This document shows positions 1 through 6,650 of a stretch of 64,000 nucleotides of DNA, one piece after another. Where the stretch lies: positions 1-64,000 of the forward strand of contig CAKULE010000014.1 in assembly GCA_934667095.1 (NCBI GenBank). Direction: 5' to 3'. Each line of letters begins with the position of its first letter. Within the stretch, counting starts at the first letter, position 1. The DNA comes from an uncultured Oscillospiraceae bacterium (GTDB lineage Bacteria; Bacillota; Clostridia; Oscillospirales; Oscillospiraceae). Below the pieces are notes generated by a model, which was not told where the DNA came from, ran no database searches, and worked only from the letters and a program-made list of their open reading frames with translations. The translations under genes were made by a program, and so were the position numbers.

Positions 1-126
1 GCGAAGGGCCAGCTGGCCACCAGCAACCGCCAGTTTGTGGAGCGCGCTGCCCGCGTGATCCGCGAGTACGGCAACGACGTCGCCACCCCCGACGAGGCCC
101 GCGAGATCCTCAGCCTCAGAAAGTAA
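1..126 (+). CDS. BKACE-family beta-keto acid cleavage enzyme, C-terminal end (partial)
   Basis: This is the last 41 codons of a gene that begins before the window. The tail reads ATPDEAREILSLRK, which closely matches the tail of the complete BKACE (DUF849) protein at 56073-57083 (ATPDQAREMLGLG). The family condenses a beta-keto acid with acetyl-CoA to give acetoacetate and a new acyl-CoA; the 3-keto-5-aminohexanoate cleavage enzyme of lysine fermentation belongs to it. The substrate cannot be judged from this fragment. A symporter gene pair follows on the same strand, so uptake and breakdown may be linked. Confidence 0.75.
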   Translation, partial: AKGQLATSNRQFVERAARVIREYGNDVATPDEAREILSLRK

Positions 127-151
127 GCTGCCAGCCAACCCTCGGTCTTGC

Positions 152-175
152 CGGGCGGGAGGCGACTCCCGCCCG
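152..175 (+). other. Hairpin between the BKACE and symporter genes
   Basis: A perfect 10-bp GC-rich stem (152-161 with 166-175) and a 4-nt loop lie between the partial BKACE gene and the small membrane ORF. No T-run follows, so it looks more like an mRNA processing or stability element, or a partial attenuator, than a full terminator. Confidence 0.4.
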
Positions 176-211
176 ACCAGATAAATCACAAACGGGAAAG
201 GAGCCAAAACT

Positions 212-370
212 ATGTCAGCAATTCCCTTCATCGCCTGGGGCCTGTCCATCGTCGTCGGTCTGCTCATCTACATCTATGTGGCCAAGAAGATCGAGAAGAG
301 CGGGCTGAAGCGTCTGGGTGCCACGGGTCACCTCTTTACCTGTGACCCCGACAAGGAAGAGAAAAAGTAA
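212..370 (+). CDS. Small single-pass membrane protein, probable symporter accessory peptide
   Basis: A 52-aa ORF with a GGGAAAGGAG-type ribosome site just upstream (about 194-203). Residues 4-24 form one hydrophobic helix (AIPFIAWGLSIVVGLLIYIYV), followed by a basic stretch and a charged tail. It sits 49 nt before a sodium:solute symporter. Short one-helix proteins encoded directly before SSS symporters are a recurring arrangement, and a second SSS gene in this window also has a small membrane partner (52463-52759). Function as an accessory subunit is inferred from position only. Confidence 0.6.
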   Translation: MSAIPFIAWGLSIVVGLLIYIYVAKKIEKSGLKRLGATGHLFTCDPDKEEKK

Positions 371-419
371 CGCGCATGAGTTCCAGACAGACAAACTATC
401 GAGAGAGGAAGAGTAACGC

Positions 420-1958
420 ATGAATATCTATCTGATCGTATTCATCCTGTACTTTGCCATCATGATCATCTCCTCTATCATCGGCGCCAAGAAGGTCGAG
501 TCCATGGGCGACTTTACCTCCGGCGGCGGTAACATGGGTCTGATCCTCGGCATTGGTACATCCGTCGCTACCTGGCTGTCCGTGGCGTCCGTGATGGGCG
601 TGCCCGGCAACATTTACTCCCGCGGTGTGGCTGCCGTCTTCGGCTGGATCGCCGGCTGGTTCCTGGGCACTGCTCTGATGCCCATTCTGGCCCACCGTGT
701 CCGCCGCCCCGCCGTGCCTACCCGGACCTTCCCTGAGTTTATCCATCTGCGCTATGATCCCTTTACCCGCAAGTCCGGCATTCAGATCTTCGTGGCTGTC
801 ATCGAGCTGCTGGGCTATTTCGTGTTCTCCTTCATTCAGGTGCAGGGCTTCGGCATCGTGCTGCATACCATCAGCGGCCTGAGCTATAACCTCTGCTGCG
901 TCCTGTTCCTGATCGTTCTGATCTTCACCTCCTTCGGCGGCTTCCAGTCCGTGGCCCGCACCGATACCGTCAACGCCATCCTGATCCTCATCGGCGTTAT
1001 CGCCGGCATGATCACCGTGCTGCACCTGACCGGCGGCTGGAGCGCCATCGTTGAGAACTTCGTCACCACCACCGCGCCCACCATCGAGGGCGGTACTCCT
1101 CTGGTGGCCGGCGTTCTGGGCTCTCCCTGGGGTACCTTCGGCTTCAGTGCCATCATGTCCACCTTCCTGGCCAACTCCATCGGTGCCACCGTGGCTCCCC
1201 ACTGGATCGCCCGCTTCATGGCCCCCAAGAACGCCAAGACCGCTGCCCTGCAGATGTTCTGGGTCCTGATCGTTCTGGTTCCCGTGTTCCTGCCTCTGGT
1301 CATTATCGGCATGGGCGGCAAGATGCTGCTCCCCTCCCTGCCCACCGGCGTGACCTCCGACTATATGTTCCCGCAGCTGATCGTTCGCTTCCTGAACCCC
1401 GTGCTGGGTGCTCTGGCCCTGACCGCCATCTGCGCGGCCGCTGTGTCCACCGCGAACTCCATGCTGCTGCACTGCTCCACCTCTCTGATCTATGATATCA
1501 AGCGCGTCATTCAGGACAAGGCCCCCTCTGAGGAAGAGGATGCCAAGACCACCAAGCAGCTCCGCTACTGCGTGCTGATCCTCGGCGTGCTGGCCGTGCT
1601 GGGCGCTATCGCCAAGCTCTCCCTGCTGGCTGCCGGCTTCACCTACATCTACGGCGCGTTCGGCTCCACCTTCTTCTGGGTCACCTGGCTGGGCCTGATG
1701 ACCAAGCGGATGAACAAGGCTGGCGCTTGGGCCTCCATGATCTCCGGTCTGGTGTCTTACCTGATCATCACCGCCTTCAAGATCAGCGTGTTCGGCCTGC
1801 CCACCTTCATCGTCACCGCGGTGATCTCTCTGGTCTTCTGCCTGATCTTCATGTTCGCCACCGCCAAGCCTCCCGTTGAGGCTTACGAGGCCTACATTCA
1901 GGACGAGGTCAGCGAGTCCACCCTGAAGGTCATCCACACCATCCGTAAGGATGCCTGA
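420..1958 (+). CDS. Sodium:solute symporter family protein
   Basis: A 512-aa polytopic membrane protein with about 12-13 hydrophobic segments, of the SSS (solute:sodium symporter, PF00474) family and of usual length. Visible family features are the early GGGNMGLILGIGTSVATW segment after TM1 and the ARTDTVNAILILIG segment. The start is fixed by AGAGAGGAAG upstream of ATG 420. It follows a BKACE gene and a small membrane peptide, so it probably imports the substrate of that pathway, perhaps an amino acid or organic acid. The sequence alone does not give the substrate. Confidence 0.85.
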   Translation: MNIYLIVFILYFAIMIISSIIGAKKVESMGDFTSGGGNMGLILGIGTSVATWLSVASVMGVPGNIYSRGVAAVFGWIAGWFLGTALMPILAHRVRRPAVPTRTFPEFIHLRYDPFTRKSGIQIFVAVIELLGYFVFSFIQVQGFGIVLHTISGLSYNLCCVLFLIVLIFTSFGGFQSVARTDTVNAILILIGVIAGMITVLHLTGGWSAIVENFVTTTAPTIEGGTPLVAGVLGSPWGTFGFSAIMSTFLANSIGATVAPHWIARFMAPKNAKTAALQMFWVLIVLVPVFLPLVIIGMGGKMLLPSLPTGVTSDYMFPQLIVRFLNPVLGALALTAICAAAVSTANSMLLHCSTSLIYDIKRVIQDKAPSEEEDAKTTKQLRYCVLILGVLAVLGAIAKLSLLAAGFTYIYGAFGSTFFWVTWLGLMTKRMNKAGAWASMISGLVSYLIITAFKISVFGLPTFIVTAVISLVFCLIFMFATAKPPVEAYEAYIQDEVSESTLKVIHTIRKDA

Positions 1959-1989
1959 GCTGTCTCCTCCCAAATCTCTCCATAAATAA

Positions 1990-2024
1990 GCCGGCGGGGC
2001 GGTCCACTGGACCGCCCCGCCGGC
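1990..2024 (+). terminator. Probable terminator after the symporter
   Basis: A perfect 16-bp GC-rich inverted repeat (1990-2005 with 2009-2024) starts 32 nt after the stop codon. The U-tract is weak (gttgtg), so termination may be incomplete or factor-assisted. Confidence 0.6.
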
Positions 2025-2056
2025 GTTGTGTGCGGGCGGAAAGCGTTGGGTCGGAA

Positions 2057-2085
2057 TTGCAAAACCGCGCAAACACTGCTATCAT
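2057..2085 (+). promoter_or_regulatory. Sigma-A-type promoter for the lyxose isomerase / kinase pair
   Basis: TTGCAA (2057-2062), a 17-nt spacer and TATCAT (2080-2085) lie 32 nt before the ATG at 2118 and just after the preceding terminator hairpin. Confidence 0.6.
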
Positions 2086-2117
2086 TAGGCTAAGCTGAAT
2101 CAAGGGAGGATCTGACC

Positions 2118-2807
2118 ATGAAACGCAGTGAGATCAACGCCGCGCTGAAGCGATTTGAGGAATTCTGCCGGGCCCATCAGTTCTGCCTGCCGCCCTTCTG
2201 CGGCTTCACGCCGGAGGAGTGGCAGGGCAAGGACCATGAGTACGATGAGATCCGGGACTGCATGCTGGGCTGGGACATCACGGACTACGGCCTGGGCCGC
2301 TTCGCGGAGGTGGGGTTCTCCCTCATCACCCTCCGCAACGGCTGCCTCGATCCCGCCCACCCCTACGCCAAGCCCTATGCGGAAAAGCTGCTCTACCTGC
2401 AGGAAGGGCAGTACAGCCCCAACCACTTCCACTGGTACAAGATGGAAGACATCATCAACCGGGGCGGTGGGAACGTGCTCATCCGGGTGTACAACAGCCT
2501 GCCGGACGAGTCCATAGACCGGGGCAGCGATGTCACCGTCCACATGGACGGCCGGGCGATCACTGTGCCCGCGGGGAGCCAGCTGCGGCTGGAGCCCGGG
2601 CAGTCCATTACCATTACCCAGCGGCTGTACCACGACTTCGCGGTGGAGCCGGGCAGCGGGGATGTCCTGCTGGGCGAGGTGAGCCAGTGCAACGATGACA
2701 ACCACGACAACCGGTTCGAGCCGCCGGTGGGCCGCTTCCCGGCCATCGAGGAGGACGAGCCGCCCTATCGCCTGCTGTGCGGGGAGTACCCGCCGGCCCG
2801 GGACTGA
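2118..2807 (+). CDS. D-lyxose / D-mannose family cupin sugar isomerase
   Basis: A 229-aa protein of the D-lyxose ketol-isomerase family (YdaE-like, EC 5.3.1.15), cytoplasmic and metal-dependent, converting D-lyxose to D-xylulose or D-mannose to D-fructose. The cupin metal-site region reads NHFHWYKMEDIINRGGG (about residues 100-116), with a second part around YHDFAVEPG. A GGGAGG ribosome site precedes ATG 2118. The next gene is a PfkB kinase 16 nt downstream, so the pair probably makes and then phosphorylates a ketose. Length is normal for the family. Confidence 0.85.
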   Translation: MKRSEINAALKRFEEFCRAHQFCLPPFCGFTPEEWQGKDHEYDEIRDCMLGWDITDYGLGRFAEVGFSLITLRNGCLDPAHPYAKPYAEKLLYLQEGQYSPNHFHWYKMEDIINRGGGNVLIRVYNSLPDESIDRGSDVTVHMDGRAITVPAGSQLRLEPGQSITITQRLYHDFAVEPGSGDVLLGEVSQCNDDNHDNRFEPPVGRFPAIEEDEPPYRLLCGEYPPARD

Positions 2808-2823
2808 AAGAGGAGGAAGCACG

Positions 2824-3786
2824 ATGTTGGATGTGACTGCGTTCGGCGAGTTGCTGATCGACTTCGTCCCCGCCCCGGGGAGCACCCCGGATGAGCCCCT
2901 GCTGAAGGCCATGGTGGGCGGCGCGCCGGGGAATTTTGCCGCGGCGGCGCAGGCCTACGGCGCCCACAGCGCCGTGATCGGCAAGGTGGGGCAGGATGCC
3001 TTCGGGGACCTGATCCTCCGCCGCCTTGGGGAATTGGGGATGGAGACCCGGGGCATGGTACGGGACGGCTCCGCCTTTACCACTCTGGCCTTTGTGACCC
3101 TGTCCGCTGCAGGGGAGCGCACCTTCAGCTTCGCCCGGGAGCACGGGGCGGACACCCGCCTTGCCGCGGAGGAGTGCGACTACTCCCTCATCGACGAGGC
3201 CCGGCTGTTCCACTTCGGCACCCTGTCCCTAACCCATGAGCCCGTCCGTTCCGCCACAGAGGCGGCCCTGAAGCGGGCCCGGGTGCAGGGAAAGCTGGTC
3301 TCCTGCGACCCCAACCTGCGCCTGCCCCTGTGGCACAGCCCAGAGGAGGCCAAAGTGCGGATGCTTTGGGCACTGGAACAGGCGGACATCGTGAAAATCA
3401 GCGATGACGAGGTGCAGTTCCTCTTCGGCTGCGGTCCGGAGGAGGGCGCAGAGCGCATCCTTCGGGACTGCGGCCCCCAGCTGGTGTTTGTGACGCAGGG
3501 GGCGCAGGGCTGTTGTTTCGCCTCCGGGGCGGCCCGGGGCCGCACGGCCAATCCGGCGGTCCGGCCTGTGGACACCACTGGGGCCGGGGACATTTTCTTC
3601 GGTGCGGCGGTCAGCCGCCTTCTCCGGTTGGGGAAGCCGCTGGAGGCCCTCACCGAGGGGGACCTGCGGGGCGTGACGGCCTTCGCCTGCGCCGCTGCTG
3701 CGCTCTCCACTCAGCGGTACGGCGGCATCGCCAGCATCCCGCCTGAGGCGGAGGTGCTCCGCCTGCTGGCCGAAGAGGGAACCTGA
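2824..3786 (+). CDS. PfkB-family carbohydrate kinase (fructokinase-like)
   Basis: A 320-aa ribokinase/PfkB-fold kinase. The N-terminal signature GGAPGNFAAAA is near residues 36-46. The C-terminal ATP/anion-hole motif DTTGAGD is at residues 250-256, with catalytic Asp256. Fructokinases (EC 2.7.1.4) have this length and N-terminal pattern. The start at ATG 2824 follows GAGGAGG; an upstream in-frame extension has no ribosome site and overlaps the isomerase. It is cotranscribed with the isomerase and ends at a strong terminator, so fructose or a related ketose is the likely substrate. Confidence 0.85.
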   Translation: MLDVTAFGELLIDFVPAPGSTPDEPLLKAMVGGAPGNFAAAAQAYGAHSAVIGKVGQDAFGDLILRRLGELGMETRGMVRDGSAFTTLAFVTLSAAGERTFSFAREHGADTRLAAEECDYSLIDEARLFHFGTLSLTHEPVRSATEAALKRARVQGKLVSCDPNLRLPLWHSPEEAKVRMLWALEQADIVKISDDEVQFLFGCGPEEGAERILRDCGPQLVFVTQGAQGCCFASGAARGRTANPAVRPVDTTGAGDIFFGAAVSRLLRLGKPLEALTEGDLRGVTAFACAAAALSTQRYGGIASIPPEAEVLRLLAEEGT

Positions 3787-3793
3787 ATTGTGA

Positions 3794-3835
3794 AACAGGG
3801 GAGCCATCCAACGGACGGCTCCCCTGTTTTTTATT
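3794..3835 (+). terminator. Intrinsic terminator of the isomerase-kinase operon
   Basis: A perfect 12-bp stem (3794-3805 with 3817-3828) is followed by a T-rich run, 8 nt after the kinase stop codon. Confidence 0.9.
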
Positions 3836-4058
3836 GTTTTAAGACTGCCTGTTTTTCAAAATTCAAGCCAAAAAACAAGCGCGCAGCCCTTTGGGGCAGG
3901 GAAAAGAAAAAACCTTGAAACTGTTGGCTAATAGCGATAAAGAACTAATTTACTTATCAACTGTTGGCTGACGGTTTCCGGGGTGGATAGTCCGATTTCT
4001 AACAGGAAGTCAGACGGGTTTTGCTATTTAATCACGAATTACGGAGGATAAATCTCAA
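3836..4058. other. AT-richer intergenic start of the accessory island
   Basis: This stretch holds no recognisable gene. Its base composition is clearly lower in GC than the genes on either side. The phrase AACTGTTGGCT occurs twice (about 3920 and 3960), a short direct repeat. It leads into two tiny ORFs and a terminator-like hairpin, and looks like the left flank of an inserted segment. Confidence 0.4.
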
Positions 4059-4139
4059 GTGTTTGGTAAATGGACAACTCCTGCTACCGAGCTTGAGATC
4101 GCACAAGCGATAAATAACGGAGATAATGCAAATGGATAA
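4059..4139 (+). CDS. Possible 26-aa peptide of the accessory island
   Basis: A GTG-initiated ORF with a good ribosome site (GGAGG at 4043-4047). Its last 14 nt overlap the next small ORF, as in a translationally coupled pair. I do not recognise the peptide. The ribosome site and the overlap are the only support. Confidence 0.3.
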   Translation: MFGKWTTPATELEIAQAINNGDNANG

Positions 4140-4233
4140 AATCTGCTTGGCAAATGCGGCTTTACTGGGTGCTTGCCCTACATACATAAAAGGTAGTTGC
4201 CTTGGTTGTGAACAGGAACACACTGCTTTTTGA
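4126..4233 (+). CDS. Possible 35-aa Cys-containing peptide
   Basis: An ORF with four cysteines, ending in a CLGC pair near the C-terminus, which would suit a small metal-binding peptide. GGAG at 4119-4122 would serve either ATG 4126 or, with better spacing, ATG 4132. A terminator-like hairpin follows directly at 4245. I do not recognise a family. It overlaps the end of the preceding 26-aa ORF. Confidence 0.35.
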   Translation: MQMDKICLANAALLGACPTYIKGSCLGCEQEHTAF

Positions 4234-4244
4234 CGATGGCTTTT

Positions 4245-4286
4245 TAGCCCTCTGTCCTTTCACCGGGGCGGAGGGCTATTTTTGTC
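4245..4286 (+). terminator. Intrinsic terminator after the small ORFs
   Basis: An 8-bp stem (4245-4252 with 4271-4278) with further imperfect pairing inside is followed by TTTTTGTC and more T's. Confidence 0.65.
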
Positions 4287-4315
4287 TATTTTTTCGATAT
4301 TGACTTGAACCGCTG

Positions 4316-4414
4316 CATAGGCGTGTCAAAAAAAGCGATATACTGTCCCCTTTTTCGACAAAGACGTGGGTGACAAATGGCATAGACGTGGTCAAAAACC
4401 CGGTTTGCTATACT
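4316..4414 (+). repeat. Three imperfect repeats upstream of the XRE regulator, putative operators
   Basis: Related motifs occur at about 4316-4333 (CATAGGCGTGTCAAAAAA), 4359-4377 (CAAAGACGTGGGTGACAAA) and 4381-4398 (CATAGACGTGGTCAAAAA). The first and third are each followed by a TATACT box (4338-4343 and 4409-4414). Spacing is 43 and 22 bp. They lie directly upstream of an XRE-family gene, so they are candidate binding sites for its product; this is inference from position and repetition. Confidence 0.45.
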
Positions 4415-4470
4415 GATGATGTCGACAGAAAACAAAAGAAAGGAAAACAGTACCGGGCCCGGTCATTTCG

Positions 4471-4806
4471 GTGACCAACATGAAAAAAGAAAATCGGAAT
4501 GGGATTCCCAGTACCATGGGACAGCGGATCAGAGACCTCCGGAATAAAAAAGGCATGACGCAGCAGATCTTTGCGGACTTCGTCCCCTGCCACAAGGCAT
4601 CTGTCAGCCGGTGGGAGAATGATGAGAGTATGCCGAGCGCGGATATCATTTCCAGAATTGCGAAATATTTTGAGGTATCTGAATCTTACCTCATGTTCGG
4701 TTCGTCGGAACAGCCGGACCACACTCTGGACATGAACGGCCTGACCTTCTACCAGATGGACCTCGTCCGGAAACTGGTGGAGGAACTTCGGAACGGTTGC
4801 AGATGA
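4471..4806 (+). CDS. XRE-family helix-turn-helix transcriptional regulator
   Basis: A 111-aa protein with a complete N-terminal HTH of the Cro/CI type: IRDLRNKKGMTQQIFADFV, then the recognition-helix region HKASVSRWENDESMPS (about residues 43-58) and SYLMFG at the domain's end. The C-terminal 30 residues are short and may help dimerise it. The start may be GTG 4471 or ATG 4480; neither has a well-spaced ribosome site. It lies beside three repeated motifs upstream and a row of unknown small genes downstream, as expected for the switch gene of a mobile or phage-derived island. Confidence 0.85.
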   Translation: MTNMKKENRNGIPSTMGQRIRDLRNKKGMTQQIFADFVPCHKASVSRWENDESMPSADIISRIAKYFEVSESYLMFGSSEQPDHTLDMNGLTFYQMDLVRKLVEELRNGCR

Positions 4807-4974
4807 TGCAACCAATGTCTCGTCAGACCCGATGCTGCGGACAGGGTCAGAAAGTATAATAGAATCAGAGAGGGGGACAGGCCTCCGGGCCTCCCCTCTC
4901 CGGTCCGGGGAAGTACGCCGGGACTCCGCAGGGATGAGCGTGCCAAGGACCGTCTAAACAAAGGAGAAACTATT

Positions 4975-5238
4975 ATGTCGAAAATCATCGGCACCGCCAG
5001 AACATCCTTCAAAGGGCAGGATGGCACTCTGGTGGAGGGAACCACGATCTATGTGGCGGACCCTATTGACCCCAGCCGTGGAGAAGGGGAAAGCGCAGAA
5101 CGCTATTTCCTTCCCAGGGCCAAGCTGACCGGACTCGGATTTTCGGTGGCTGCGGGGCAGGAAGTTGAACTGCTCTTTAACAAGTTCGGCAAGATCGCCA
5201 GCATGAAGCAGCTGGACGATGTGCTGGACATTGACTGA
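4975..5238 (+). CDS. Unknown 87-aa protein of the accessory island
   Basis: A well-supported ORF with AAAGGAG 8-9 nt before ATG 4975. The protein is small and mixed alpha/beta. It starts GTARTSFKGQDGTLVEGTTIY and has a second hydrophobic pattern, GQEVELLFNKFGK, near the end. The size and strand-rich pattern would fit a small OB-fold or single-strand DNA-binding protein, but no motif proves it and I do not recognise the family. Its stop codon overlaps the start of the next ORF by one base, so the two are translationally coupled. Confidence 0.7.
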   Translation: MSKIIGTARTSFKGQDGTLVEGTTIYVADPIDPSRGEGESAERYFLPRAKLTGLGFSVAAGQEVELLFNKFGKIASMKQLDDVLDID

Positions 5239-5593
5239 TGGACGTCCGATCCATCATCGCTGCGGTGGTGGGAGAGGTCAACGCTCCCATCCCCCAGCGT
5301 CCCCCGGCGTTGGCCCCGCTGGCGTATCTGAAGTGCCCCCGGCGGGAACTCCGGTCCCGACTTGATTCGGACGGCGCACTTACAGTCTGTCTGATGAAGT
5401 GGGGCTGGGAATATAAACATCGTGGACCAAGACCGCTCAGCGCCTTGAGATTATGGTGACAGGCACGAACCATGTTCTGGTCTGCGCACCGGAGTATTAT
5501 GACGGCGCTATCGACGAGGAAGTGACGATTGCGCTGGATGCATCCGGCGATCTCAAAATCGTCAGCAAAGGAGGAAATAACGATGAAAACTGA
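5238..5593 (+). pseudogene. Unknown 118-aa protein split by a -1 frameshift
   Basis: From ATG 5238 the frame runs to a stop at 5459. At the AAA at 5415-5417 the -1 frame opens and continues with a protein-like sequence (AQRLEIMVTGTNHVLVCAPE and on) to a TGA at 5591-5593. Joining the frames there gives about 118 residues, with the start coupled to the upstream gene and the end overlapping the next gene's start. The -1 frame has a stop just before the join (5414-5416), so the shift must lie at this A-run. No classical slippery heptamer is present. It may be a broken gene, a base-calling error or, less likely, recoding. Confidence 0.5.
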
Positions 5594-6125
5594 AATTGAT
5601 CTTGCTCTGGAGAATCAGAGCGCTGCCCCCGCACCTTCTGACGAAGGTTCTGTTGTTGTGGGCGCTGCCGCTCCCGCTGTGGAGGTGGAGCACAACTGGC
5701 CCGGCCTGGATTGTTCCGGGCCGATAGAGCCAGACGAGCCGGTATATCTTCCGCCTGACTATCTGGATGTCGGATACCACGCCGTTGCTGAGAACGGCAC
5801 CAAGTTCCTGCGTCCGGAGTTCGTCGGCTTGTATTCCCAGATCATGGCCGGGTTGTTGGCGGAGATGAAGCAGTCCGACTTCAATACCCTGCTCAGAGAG
5901 CTGAGGCGCAGCAAAAAGCGGCCACTTCCTTTTGAAGCCCGTCTGACAGCTGCTGCCGAAATGCTTCCCAAGCCTATGGCACTCGTATCCCGCAAAAAGG
6001 CTCCGGCGCTGCTAATATCATTCATCAATGAAAATCTGGATCACATCCACGATGACGATGACTGGTATGTGTTCCTGCGGTTCATGGAGGCCATCGGCGG
6101 ATTCCTGTCCATCCGGGAAACATAA
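5583..6125 (+). CDS. Unknown 180-aa protein of the accessory island
   Basis: The start is ATG 5583, because AAAGGAGG lies 8 nt before it; an upstream in-frame start has no ribosome site. The first 60 residues are acidic, Ala/Pro-rich and probably disordered. Residues 60-180 are more ordered, with a basic helix (LLRELRRSKKRPLPFEARL) and the acidic run HDDDDW near the end. No transmembrane segment or signal peptide is seen. I do not recognise a family. It is the last gene of the island before the tRNA operon. Confidence 0.65.
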   Translation: MKTEIDLALENQSAAPAPSDEGSVVVGAAAPAVEVEHNWPGLDCSGPIEPDEPVYLPPDYLDVGYHAVAENGTKFLRPEFVGLYSQIMAGLLAEMKQSDFNTLLRELRRSKKRPLPFEARLTAAAEMLPKPMALVSRKKAPALLISFINENLDHIHDDDDWYVFLRFMEAIGGFLSIRET

Positions 6126-6167
6126 CCAGTAAGAGCCGCTTTTCTTATATTGCTATTTCGTTCAGAT

Positions 6168-6214
6168 AAAGAACAAATCCGAATCCATCCCCGACAGGAG
6201 ACAAATTCGGATTT
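6168..6214 (-). terminator. Intrinsic terminator of the Met-Glu-Val tRNA operon
   Basis: A 10-bp inverted repeat (6175-6184 with 6205-6214) lies just after the tRNA-Val 3' end on the minus strand and is followed there by a T-rich stretch. Confidence 0.75.
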
Positions 6215-6222
6215 AATCGTAA

Positions 6223-6298
6223 TGGTGGAGACTACAGAACTCGAATCTGTGACCTCTTGCGTGTGAAGCAAGCGCTCTACCGGCTGAGCTAAGCCTCC
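6223..6298 (-). tRNA. tRNA-Val (CAC)
   Basis: A 76-nt cloverleaf on the minus strand with encoded CCA. The 5' end is GGAGGCT, the anticodon loop TTCACAC (anticodon CAC) closes on CTTGC/GCAAG, and the T arm contains TTCGAGT. It is the last tRNA of a three-gene operon and lies next to the accessory island, a typical integration address, although no copy of its 3' end was found on the island's far side. Confidence 0.95.
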
Positions 6299-6302
6299 AT
6301 AT

Positions 6303-6377
6303 TGGTGACCCGTACGGGACTCGAACCCGTGTTACCGCCGTGAAAGGGCGGTGTCTTAACCGCTTGACCAACGGGCC
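6303..6377 (-). tRNA. tRNA-Glu (TTC)
   Basis: A 75-nt cloverleaf on the minus strand with encoded CCA. The anticodon loop CTTTCAC (anticodon TTC) closes on CCGCC/GGCGG. It is the middle gene of the tRNA operon. Confidence 0.95.
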
Positions 6378-6440
6378 TGATTGCCCAAGGTGGGCGGACT
6401 TTGTGGCCCGAAGGGGCGGCACGCCGCCGCTCCTTCGGGA

Positions 6441-6517
6441 TGGTAGCGGCGACTGGATTCGAACCGGTGACAACTCGGGTATGAACCGAGTGCTCTAGCC
6501 AACTGAGCTACGCCGCC
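6441..6517 (-). tRNA. tRNA-Met (CAT), elongator type
   Basis: A 77-nt cloverleaf on the minus strand with encoded CCA. The anticodon loop TTCATAC (anticodon CAT) closes on CTCGG/CCGAG. Base 1 can pair with base 72 (G-U) and the anticodon stem lacks the three G-C pairs of initiators, so it is an elongator. It could alternatively be an Ile-CAU lysidine tRNA. Confidence 0.9.
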
Positions 6518-6545
6518 ATAAAACGCCCTCAACAGGGCAAGAGTT

Positions 6546-6574
6546 AGTATACCCGATAGGACCGCTTTTGTCAA
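6546..6574 (-). promoter_or_regulatory. Promoter of the tRNA operon
   Basis: On the minus strand: TTGACA (6569-6574), a 17-nt spacer and TATACT (6546-6551), about 30 nt before the first tRNA. Confidence 0.85.
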
Positions 6575-6608
6575 GAAATTTTTTCGCATTTTGCCCCATA
6601 AAACGGCG

Positions 6609-6644
6609 CGGACCGGGAGGCGGTCTCCGCCGCCTCCCGGTCCG
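6609..6644 (-). terminator. Terminator of the transketolase operon
   Basis: A perfect 15-bp GC-rich stem (6609-6623 with 6630-6644) just downstream of the transketolase stop codon on the minus strand, followed by a short T-tract. Confidence 0.8.
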
Positions 6645-6650
6645 TGAGCG

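Noticed and set aside
396..2072. 558-codon open frame on the minus strand opposite the first symporter
   Set aside because: It is an antisense shadow of a GC-rich gene. Its translation is rich in Gly, His, Asp and Gln, with no family features, and it lacks a ribosome site.
4975..6125. Accessory-island genes as part of a filamentous phage (87-aa protein as a single-strand DNA-binding protein)
   Set aside because: The length matches, but no morphogenesis ATPase, coat protein or replication initiator is present, and no sequence motif supports it.
3836..6298. Attachment-site repeats between the tRNA-Val 3' end and the far side of the accessory island
   Set aside because: I looked for a copy of the tRNA-Val 3' end around 3836-4470 and saw none, so no att sites are claimed.
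6213..6589. Short minus-strand ORFs across the tRNA cluster
   Set aside because: They run through three clear cloverleaf tRNAs; the apparent protein similarity is tRNA sequence translated.
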